7,939 nucleotides of DNA from Actinomycetota bacterium (GTDB lineage: Bacteria > Actinomycetota > Thermoleophilia > Gaiellales > Gaiellaceae), in the NCBI GenBank assembly GCA_019236545.1, contig JAFAIV010000106.1, positions 1 through 7,939 of the forward strand. Direction: 5' to 3'. The notes beneath the pieces were generated by a model. It was not told where the DNA came from and did not search any database. It saw nothing but the letters and a program-made list of their open reading frames with translations. Within the stretch, counting starts at the first letter, position 1, and each line of letters starts with the position of its first letter. Made by a program: the position numbers and the translations under genes. Of this stretch, positions 1 through 5,548 are shown one piece after another.

Positions 1-1399
1 TGACGAGGACGCACCGCCCGAGCGTCTGGAGCAACGAAAGTCGCTGCAATTCCCGACAAACACGCTCGAGCGCGTCGATCCGGTCGCGGAGTCTCGCGGC
101 GTCCTCGAACCGCCTCGCGTCGGCCAGCTCGGAGAGCTTCCGCCGCAGTCGCGGGAGGGCCTTGGCGGGGTCGTCGAGCTCGTCCGCCCGGAGCGCCCGC
201 GCCGCAAGCTGGGCGGTCCTCCGGGAGTGAATCGGGCCTTGTAACAGACTGTTACTTGGTGGATTGGTGGAGGCGACGACCTCGTCCCCGCGGCGGCGCA
301 GCCAGACCTGCCGTTCGGGTCGCGAGACGCGCGCATTCGCGGGCGGGCGCAGATCGCGGATCAGGCGGAGCTCCTCCAGCGCCGCCTCGAGCTCCGAGCC
401 GAGCACGCGCCACTCGATCCGCTCGACCGCGCCGAGCGCCGCCTCCACCGCCGGCCGCTGCCGGTCACTGCGGAAGTACGAGCGCAGCCGCGCGCGCAGG
501 TCGCGCGCCCGCCCGACGTACAGCACCTCGTCGTTGCGATCGCGGAAGAGATAGACGCCCGGCCGCGGCGGCGCGCCGTGGGCGAGGTGCCGCTTGTCGA
601 ACACTCGCCGTGTCCGCGTCGCCGCCAACGCGACGAGGTCGGCGACCGTGCGGGCGCCGCGCTCCTGCGCGAGCCCGATCAGCGCGAGCAGCACCTCCGC
701 GGTCGCCTGCGCGTCCGGGAGCGCCCGGTGGCACGGCTGCACCGACGTCCCGACGAAGTACGAGAGCTGCGCCAGGCTCGCGCGCGGCACGCGCCCCGCG
801 AGCAGGCGGCGCGCGAGCCCGACCGTGTCCACGACCGGCGACGCGATCCGGGAGCCCGTCAGCCGCTCCGTCTCCCGGTCGAGGAACGAGAGGTCGAAGC
901 GCGCGTTGTGCGCGACGAGCACGGCGTCGCCGGCGAACGCGAGGAACCGCCGCACCGCGACGGCCGGCGGCGGCGCGCCCCGCAGCTGGGCGTCGCGCAG
1001 CCCGGTCAGCGCCGACACCGCCGATCCGAGCCGCATCCCCGGGTTGACGAGCGTCTCGAACTCCGCCTCGATCTCGAGCCCACGCACGCGCACGGCCCCG
1101 ATCTCGCAGATCTGCGACGACCCGGGCCGCAGCCCCGTCGTCTCGAGGTCGACGACGACGTACGTCGCGTCCTCCAACAGCAGCCCCTCGCCGAGCGGCC
1201 GCGCCAGCGCGACCGCGTCGCCGTTCCATGCGAGCCGTGCGTCCGCCTCGACGACCTCGGCGAGCAGCGACCGCGCAAGGGCGACCGGCGCCGTCCGGAG
1301 CGCGAACAGCCGCCGCGCCGCCTCCTCCGCGACGACCGGCCCGCGCCGCTCCTCCACCAGCTCCACCAGCCGGTCGGCCGCGTCTAGCCTGAGCTGCAT
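1..1399 (-). CDS. DEDDh exonuclease / GIY-YIG nuclease / UVR-domain DNA repair protein (3' end outside window)
   Basis: This is probably a DNA-repair nuclease acting on damaged DNA in the cytoplasm. I translated the minus strand from ATG at 1399; the frame stays open to base 1 (466 codons), so the C-terminus lies beyond the left edge. Residues about 1-75 are a helical N-terminal region. Residues 80-240 are a DnaQ-like 3'-5' exonuclease with all five DEDDh residues: D84 and E86 in VVVDLETTGL, D169 in HNARFD, H224 and D229 in CHRALPDA. Residues about 276-370 are a UvrC-type GIY-YIG nuclease: PGVYLF, then YVGRARDLRARL, and a glutamate in ALEELRLIR that aligns with the UvrC catalytic Glu. Residues about 413-447 match the UVR motif (RRFEDAARLRDRI), which in UvrC contacts UvrB. 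Such fusions are known in actinobacteria. A LexA-box promoter precedes it, which fits SOS induction. The stretch at about 375-395 is AT-richer than the rest and contains a rare TTA codon. Which substrate it cuts cannot be read from sequence. Confidence 0.93.
   Translation of the reverse strand, partial: MQLRLDAADRLVELVEERRGPVVAEEAARRLFALRTAPVALARSLLAEVVEADARLAWNGDAVALARPLGEGLLLEDATYVVVDLETTGLRPGSSQICEIGAVRVRGLEIEAEFETLVNPGMRLGSAVSALTGLRDAQLRGAPPPAVAVRRFLAFAGDAVLVAHNARFDLSFLDRETERLTGSRIASPVVDTVGLARRLLAGRVPRASLAQLSYFVGTSVQPCHRALPDAQATAEVLLALIGLAQERGARTVADLVALAATRTRRVFDKRHLAHGAPPRPGVYLFRDRNDEVLYVGRARDLRARLRSYFRSDRQRPAVEAALGAVERIEWRVLGSELEAALEELRLIRDLRPPANARVSRPERQVWLRRRGDEVVASTNPPSNSLLQGPIHSRRTAQLAARALRADELDDPAKALPRLRRKLSELADARRFEDAARLRDRIDALERVCRELQRLSLLQTLGRCVLV
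241..255. repeat. 15-bp palindrome inside the repair gene
   Basis: GTAACAG (241-247) and CTGTTAC (249-255) are perfect arms around a single A. The palindrome lies in an AT-rich island of the repair gene, between its GIY-YIG and UVR parts (about codons 382-387), and includes a TTA leucine codon. It has the look of a repressor operator but no promoter context, so function is uncertain and it may be coding sequence only. Confidence 0.35.
1385..1390 (+). promoter_or_regulatory. Probable -10 element of the NlpC/P60 gene (leaderless)
   Basis: TAGCCT fits the actinobacterial TANNNT -10 pattern and sits 7 bases before the ATG at 1398, the same distance as in the opposing promoter. No Shine-Dalgarno sequence precedes the ATG, which agrees with a leaderless start. 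No convincing -35 is visible about 17 bp upstream (tccacc). The element lies inside the first codons of the minus-strand repair gene. A hexamer this loose can occur by chance. Confidence 0.45.
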
Positions 1400-1997
1400 G
1401 CCCGAGAGCGTAAGCGAACATACGTTCGCTGCCAAGAGGCTGGCGGCGATCCGGGCGGAACCACGGGACGACGCGGAGCAGATGACGCAGGCGCTGCCGG
1501 GCGAACCGCTCGCCGTCGAGGAGGAGCGGGACGGCTGGGCGCGCGTCCGCACCGCCTACGACTACCCCGGCTGGATCCGCGCCGACGAGCTCGGCGGCGA
1601 CCCGGACGATGCCTGGCTCGAGCCCCGCGCGGACGACCCCGTCGAGCACGCGCGAACGCTCCTCGGCACCCGCTACCTCTGGGGCGGCCTCACTGCCGAG
1701 GGCATCGACTGCTCCGGCCTCGTCCACATGGGCTACCGCGCCACCGGCCGGCTGATCCCGCGCGACGCCGACCAGCAGGAGGCGGCGGGCGAGCCCGTCG
1801 CCGAGGACGACCTCCGGCCGGGCGACCTGATCACCTACGCCGACCCGGGGAAGCCGGCCGACCACGTCGCGTTCTGGCTCGGCGGCGGCCGCATCTTCCA
1901 CTCGACGCGGCGCGAGGGCGTGGACGGCGTCGTCGAGGAGGAGGAGCCGGAGTCGCTCCGCGTTCGCCGCCGGGCGCTGTTTCGCTTCCCCCGTTAG
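1398..1997 (+). CDS. SH3b-NlpC/P60 cysteine peptidase, cytosolic YkfC/AvPCP-like
   Basis: This 199-residue protein is probably a cell-wall peptide hydrolase. Residues about 12-70 look like one bacterial SH3 domain (RAEPRDDAEQMTQAL, then GWARVRTAYDYPGWI). Residues about 80-198 are an NlpC/P60 domain with Cys105 in IDCSGLVH, His156 in DHVAFWLG and His168 in IFHS, the expected Cys-His-His triad. The WGG and IPRDADQQ motifs typical of the family are also present. One SH3b plus NlpC/P60 is the layout of gamma-D-glutamyl-L-diamino-acid endopeptidases that cut imported murein peptides. No signal peptide or membrane segment is seen, which fits a cytosolic role. ATG 1398 is chosen because the only later ATG (codon 29) would cut into the SH3 domain; it shares CATG with the opposite gene's start. 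The gene lies 11 bases before the peptide-binding lipoprotein genes. Substrate is inferred from architecture and context. Confidence 0.88.
   Translation: MPESVSEHTFAAKRLAAIRAEPRDDAEQMTQALPGEPLAVEEERDGWARVRTAYDYPGWIRADELGGDPDDAWLEPRADDPVEHARTLLGTRYLWGGLTAEGIDCSGLVHMGYRATGRLIPRDADQQEAAGEPVAEDDLRPGDLITYADPGKPADHVAFWLGGGRIFHSTRREGVDGVVEEEEPESLRVRRRALFRFPR
1400..1435 (-). promoter_or_regulatory. Leaderless sigma70-type promoter of the exonuclease/GIY-YIG gene
   Basis: Read on the minus strand, a -35 hexamer TTGGCA (1435-1430, one mismatch to TTGACA) is followed by a 17-bp spacer and a -10 hexamer TACGCT (1412-1407, TANNNT type). Seven bases then separate it from the A of the ATG at 1399. A transcript starting 7-8 bases after the -10 would begin at or next to the start codon, so the mRNA should be leaderless, which is common in actinobacteria. 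The spacer is occupied by the LexA-like operator. The hexamers and spacing are read directly; promoter activity is inferred. Confidence 0.72.
1413..1430. promoter_or_regulatory. LexA (SOS) box
   Basis: The sequence is a perfect inverted repeat, AGCGAAC-ATAC-GTTCGCT, with 7-bp arms and a 4-bp centre. Its core CGAACATACGTTCG (1415-1428) matches every position of the Bacillus/actinobacterial LexA consensus CGAACRNRYGTTCG. It lies between the -35 and -10 of the minus-strand repair gene, so bound LexA would block RNA polymerase. It also covers codons 6-11 of the plus-strand peptidase gene, so bound LexA could hinder that transcript as well. LexA itself is not in the window. Confidence 0.8.
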
Positions 1998-2000
1998 CCT
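1995..2000 (+). promoter_or_regulatory. Possible internal -10 element before the first binding-protein gene
   Basis: TAGCCT overlaps the TAG stop codon of the peptidase gene and ends 8 bases before the ATG at 2009. It is the same hexamer, at nearly the same distance, as that in front of the peptidase gene. No -35 is recognisable and no Shine-Dalgarno sequence lies in the 11-base gap. A leaderless internal start is possible, but read-through from upstream would explain expression equally well. Confidence 0.3.
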
Positions 2001-2008
2001 TCGCCGTC

Positions 2009-3688
2009 ATGACGCGACCCCTGCGGACGGCGGGCGGGGCGGCCGTTGCGCTGGTCGCGCTCGCCCTCTGCGTCGTCGCCGCCGGCTGCGCGGGCGGCAA
2101 CGCGGCCACGACCAGCACGCCGGCGTCGAAGCCGCAGCTGCCACACCGCCGCGCCTTCTCGACCTTCCGGATCGCGCTCGACAACGGCCTCGACTCGCTC
2201 GACCCGGGCCTCTCGTACACGACCGAGGGCTGGGGCGTTCTCTGGAACGTCTACCTGCCGCTGCTCGGGTACCGACACGTCTCCGGCACCGCGGGCGCGA
2301 CGCTCATCCCGTACCTCGCCCGGTCGCTGCCGCGGATCTCGCCCGACGGGAGGACGTACTCGCTCGTCCTCCGCCGCGGCCTCCGCTACTCGAACGGCCG
2401 GCCCGTGCGGGCGAGCGACTTCCGCTTCGCGATCGAGCGCGACTACCAGCTCGGCTCGCCGGGCTCCTCGTTCTTCGACGGGATCGTCGGCGCGACCGAC
2501 TTCGCGAACAACCCCGACGGCCACATCCGAGGCATCGTCACCGACGACCGCACCGGGAGCATCGTCGTCCACCTGACCCGGCCGCAGGCCGACTTCTCGT
2601 ACGTCCTCGCGACGATCTTCGCCGCGCCCGTGCCGCCGACCACGCCGCTGAAGGACCAGTCGCAGACACCGATCCCGTCGACCGGGCCGTACCAGATCCA
2701 GAGCTACGCCCCGAGCCGCCGCATCGTCGAGACGCGCAATCCGCACTTCTCGACCCGCCGCCTCGCCGGCGCGGTCCCGCCCGGGAACCCGGACACCGTC
2801 GTCTGGGATCTCGTCGCGTCCGACCTCGACGCCTACCAGCGCGTCGTCCGGAACGAGGACGACTGGCTCGGCTACCACCCGATCCCGCCGGCGAAGCTCG
2901 ACGCCGCACGCCGCAACCACGGCCGCCGCCTCCGGATCTTCACGCCCGCGAACACCTACTACTTCTTCATGAACACGCGCGTCGCGCCGTTCGACGACGT
3001 CCGCGTCCGCCGCGCCGTCAACTACGCGCTCGACCGCAACCGCCTCGTCGGGATCTTCGGCGGGCTCGCCACGCCGACCGAGAACATCCTCCCGCCGGGT
3101 GACCTCGGCTACCGGCCCCACACGCTCTACCCGTACGACCCGGAGAAGGCCAAGCGGCTCGTCGCTCGCAGCGGGAAGGCCGGCGCCGCCGTCACCGTCT
3201 GGAGCGACGACCTCGCCCCCGACGCGAAGGCGGCGCAGTACCTCGTCGGGGTCCTGAACGACCTCGGCTTCCGCGCCTCACGCCACGTCGTCACCTCGAC
3301 CGCCTACCTCGCCACCCTCGCCGGTCGGAAGACGCGCGCGCAGGTCGGGATCGCGGACTGGTACCAGGACTTCCCGCACCCGCTCGACTCGTTCGGGACG
3401 CTCCTGAGGGGCGACGCCATCGGGACACCCGCGAACCAGGACTACGCCGCCTTCGACGACAAGGGCGTCGATTCCCGGATCGCCGCGCTCGAGCGGCAGC
3501 CGCACCTCACGGCGAAGGTCGCGGCCGGCTGGGCGGCGCTCGACAGGCGCGTGATGGAGCTCGCGCCGTGGGCGCCCTTCCTCAACCGGCGCCAGACCGA
3601 CTTCTTCAGCACCCGCGTCGACCTCTCCTGTTACGTGAATCACGTTGTTTACGAATTCGACTACGGGACCATCTGCATAAAGCAGTGA
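2009..3688 (+). CDS. ABC transporter substrate-binding lipoprotein, SBP family 5 (peptide/DppA-OppA type), copy 1
   Basis: This 559-residue extracytoplasmic lipoprotein should capture oligopeptides and deliver them to the DppB/DppC-type channel encoded downstream. The N-terminus is a type II signal peptide: basic MTRPLR, a hydrophobic stretch, then lipobox VAAGC with Cys27 as the lipidated residue, and a short Ala/Thr/Ser linker. The rest is typical of SBP_bac_5 proteins. It includes LDSLDPGLSY near the start of the fold, RGLRYSNGRPVRASDF and AAPVPPTTP, then YYFFMN at 317-322 followed by RRAVNYALDR. Cys541 and Cys556 near the C-terminus are matched in copy 2 and may form a disulfide. The protein has about 52 Arg but only 11 Lys, the reverse of copy 2. 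It starts 11 bases after the peptidase gene, probably in one operon. Peptide is the family's usual ligand, but nickel, heme or sugar ligands occur and cannot be excluded. Confidence 0.93.
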   Translation: MTRPLRTAGGAAVALVALALCVVAAGCAGGNAATTSTPASKPQLPHRRAFSTFRIALDNGLDSLDPGLSYTTEGWGVLWNVYLPLLGYRHVSGTAGATLIPYLARSLPRISPDGRTYSLVLRRGLRYSNGRPVRASDFRFAIERDYQLGSPGSSFFDGIVGATDFANNPDGHIRGIVTDDRTGSIVVHLTRPQADFSYVLATIFAAPVPPTTPLKDQSQTPIPSTGPYQIQSYAPSRRIVETRNPHFSTRRLAGAVPPGNPDTVVWDLVASDLDAYQRVVRNEDDWLGYHPIPPAKLDAARRNHGRRLRIFTPANTYYFFMNTRVAPFDDVRVRRAVNYALDRNRLVGIFGGLATPTENILPPGDLGYRPHTLYPYDPEKAKRLVARSGKAGAAVTVWSDDLAPDAKAAQYLVGVLNDLGFRASRHVVTSTAYLATLAGRKTRAQVGIADWYQDFPHPLDSFGTLLRGDAIGTPANQDYAAFDDKGVDSRIAALERQPHLTAKVAAGWAALDRRVMELAPWAPFLNRRQTDFFSTRVDLSCYVNHVVYEFDYGTICIKQ

Positions 3689-3712
3689 CAAGGTTCTGGT
3701 AAATATCGGAAG

Positions 3713-3732
3713 GCGAACCATCCAGGGTTCGC
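3713..3732 (+). repeat. Inverted repeat in the gap between the two binding-protein genes
   Basis: GCGAACC (3713-3719) and GGTTCGC (3726-3732) are perfect 7-bp arms around the 6-base loop ATCCAG. The repeat lies in the 74-base gap 3689-3762, which is clearly more AT-rich than the coding DNA. No T-run follows, so it is not a classical intrinsic terminator. It could be an operator, an RNA hairpin stabilising the upstream message, or chance. I see no confident -35/-10 pair for the second gene here. Confidence 0.45.
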
Positions 3733-3762
3733 GGCAGTAGCTCCATAACGCACCGGGGGGGT

Positions 3763-5481
3763 GTGCACGAAGTGAGATTCCAGCGTGGGAGATTCGCCGT
3801 GGGCGCGGCTGTGGTCGCGGCGGGTCTCGCCCTCGTCGTCACAGCTTGTGGCGGCGGCTCCAGCTCCAGCAGCGCGAGCGCGTCCGGCTCGAGCTCCGGC
3901 TCGGGCTCGTCCGGCTCGATCGCCTCGACCCAGGGGAAGACGTTCCCGACCCTGAAGGTCGCCTGGGGCGACACCGACTACATGGATCCGGGCCTCTCGT
4001 ACCGGCTCGAGTCCTGGCAGCTCTTCCAGGACGTCTATCTGACGCTCGTGATCAAGCAGCACGCGAACGGCCCCGCCGGCGCCAAGATCGTCCCGGGCCT
4101 CGCGCAGAGCATGCCGACCGTCAACAAGGCCGGCACCGACTACAAGTTCACGCTCCGCAAGGGGCTGAAGTACTCCAACGGCACGCCGATCAAGGCGAGC
4201 GACTTCGAGAAGACGATCGTCCGCGACTTCAAGCTGAACTCGCCGGGCATCGGCTTCTACTCCAACATCGTCGGCGTCGACCCGTGCGAGAAGAGCCCGA
4301 CGAAGTGCACGAGCATCCCGGGCATCGTCTCCAACGACGCCGCAGGGACGATCGAGATCAAGCTCAAGCAGCCGGAGTCGGACTTCCTCTACGTGATGTC
4401 GCTGTTCTTCTCGGCGCCCGTGCCGCCGACCACGCCGGCGACGCCTCAGGGCAGCCCGCCGCCGCCCGGTAGCGGCCCGTACTACATCGCGAACTACTCG
4501 CCGCACAAGTCGTTCACGATCAAGCGGAACCCGCACTGGCAGAAGGGCGCGATCGCGACGGTCCCCGACGGGAACCCCGACACGGTGCAGGGGACGATCC
4601 TCGACGACCTGGCGCAGTCGGCGCAGATGGTGGCGTCCGGCCAGGCCGACTACGACGAGAACCTCCTGCCGTCGGACCGGCTCGCGCAGTACCAGAAGAA
4701 GTACGGCTCGCAGATCAAGTACTTCACGACGCCGTCCACGTACTACTTCTTCATGAACCAGCGGCTCGCGCCGTTCAACAACATCAAGGCGCGCCAGGCC
4801 GTCAACTACGCGATCGACCGCAACCAGCTCGTGAAGCTGCGCGGCGGCCTCGGGAAGCCGACGCAGAACTTCCTGCCGCCGAACTACCCGCAGTTCAAGG
4901 CGATCAACTACTACAAGTACGACCTGAACAAGGCCAAGCAGCTCGTGCAGCAGTCCGGCACGAAGGGACAGGCCGTCACGGTCTACACGATCAGCGACGT
5001 CTCGACCGACAAGGCGATCGGCGAGTACCTCCAGGGCGTCCTCAAGAGCCTCGGGTACAAGGCGTCGATCCGCGAGCTCGCCGGCGGGAACTACTTCACG
5101 ATCGTCGGCAACCAGTCCACGAAGGCCCAGATCGGCTTCACCGACTGGTACGAGGACTACCCGTACCCGACGGACTGGTTCAACGTCCTGCTCAACGGCG
5201 AGAAGATCACCCAGATCCACAACAACAACTACGGCAACGTCGACATCAAGCCGCTGAACAAGCAGATGGACCAGCTTGCGGCGCTGCCGGGGAGCGAGGC
5301 GAGCTCCACGGGAACGAACTCCAAGTGGGCCGCCCTCGACCAGGCGTTCGTGGTGAAGAACGCGTCGGTCGCGCCGTTCCTGAACGGTGTCCTGACGTCG
5401 TTCTTCTCGTCGCGGATGAACATGTCCTGCGACGTCTTCGACGACAACCAGGACGACTTCGCGCAGTTCTGCCTGAAGTAA
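3763..5481 (+). CDS. ABC transporter substrate-binding lipoprotein, SBP family 5 (peptide/DppA-OppA type), copy 2
   Basis: This is a tandem paralogue of the preceding gene: 572 residues, exported and lipid-anchored, with lipobox VVTAC (Cys29) and a long Gly/Ser linker at about 30-52. Shared landmarks are MDPGLSY, RKGLKYSNGTPIKASDF, SAPVPPTTP, YYFFMN at 327-332 and RQAVNYAIDR. Cys556 and Cys570 match the C-terminal pair of copy 1. Cys175 and Cys182 sit in an insertion that copy 1 lacks. Composition is opposite to copy 1, with about 39 Lys against 14 Arg. The coordinate given is the longest GTG start. GTG at 3772 is equally plausible: it would remove the odd acidic HEV from the signal n-region and place the G-run 3755-3761 about 10 bases upstream as a possible ribosome site. 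The gene is followed by a strong hairpin and then the permease genes, so it is probably the main binding protein of this transporter. The ligand is unknown. Confidence 0.93.
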   Translation: MHEVRFQRGRFAVGAAVVAAGLALVVTACGGGSSSSSASASGSSSGSGSSGSIASTQGKTFPTLKVAWGDTDYMDPGLSYRLESWQLFQDVYLTLVIKQHANGPAGAKIVPGLAQSMPTVNKAGTDYKFTLRKGLKYSNGTPIKASDFEKTIVRDFKLNSPGIGFYSNIVGVDPCEKSPTKCTSIPGIVSNDAAGTIEIKLKQPESDFLYVMSLFFSAPVPPTTPATPQGSPPPPGSGPYYIANYSPHKSFTIKRNPHWQKGAIATVPDGNPDTVQGTILDDLAQSAQMVASGQADYDENLLPSDRLAQYQKKYGSQIKYFTTPSTYYFFMNQRLAPFNNIKARQAVNYAIDRNQLVKLRGGLGKPTQNFLPPNYPQFKAINYYKYDLNKAKQLVQQSGTKGQAVTVYTISDVSTDKAIGEYLQGVLKSLGYKASIRELAGGNYFTIVGNQSTKAQIGFTDWYEDYPYPTDWFNVLLNGEKITQIHNNNYGNVDIKPLNKQMDQLAALPGSEASSTGTNSKWAALDQAFVVKNASVAPFLNGVLTSFFSSRMNMSCDVFDDNQDDFAQFCLK

Positions 5482-5497
5482 GGAAGCCGTCAATCCT

Positions 5498-5527
5498 GCG
5501 CGGCGGTGCTTTGACGCACCGCCGCGC
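5498..5527 (+). promoter_or_regulatory. Strong intercistronic hairpin between binding-protein and permease genes
   Basis: GCGCGGCGGTGC (5498-5509) and GCACCGCCGCGC (5516-5527) form a perfect 12-bp, almost all G:C stem with loop TTTGAC. It begins 16 bases after the TAA of the second binding-protein gene and ends 21 bases before the permease start. What follows is GGGGTACTC, not a T-run. It most likely protects the upstream message from 3' decay or partly terminates it, giving more binding protein than permease, as seen in other ABC operons. Complete termination is possible, but then the permease genes would need a promoter that I do not see. Confidence 0.72.
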
Positions 5528-5548
5528 GGGGTACTCGAGCGAGGCGAC

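Noticed and set aside
256..1387. Plus-strand open frames opposite the repair gene, including extension of the peptidase gene upstream to 594
   Set aside because: The translations are Ser/Arg/Ala low complexity. The true minus-strand frame shows intact exonuclease and GIY-YIG motifs, and the peptidase fold only begins after 1398.
465..1901. Long minus-strand open frame (478 codons) across the repair and peptidase genes
   Set aside because: It reads Arg/Ala/Gly-rich low-complexity sequence in a different frame from the repair gene and crosses into the peptidase gene; no domain is recognisable. Such frames are expected in DNA this GC-rich.
3673..3685. Small inverted repeat CTGC-ATAAA-GCAG at the end of binding-protein copy 1
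   Set aside because: Four-base arms overlapping the coding end are too short to be meaningful.
3841..3920. Serine/glycine codon repeats after the lipobox of copy 2
   Set aside because: This is an ordinary flexible lipoprotein linker, not a DNA repeat array.
5498..5527. Classical Rho-independent terminator
   Set aside because: The stem is strong but no T-run follows, and the permease genes appear to depend on read-through, so I list it as a regulatory hairpin.
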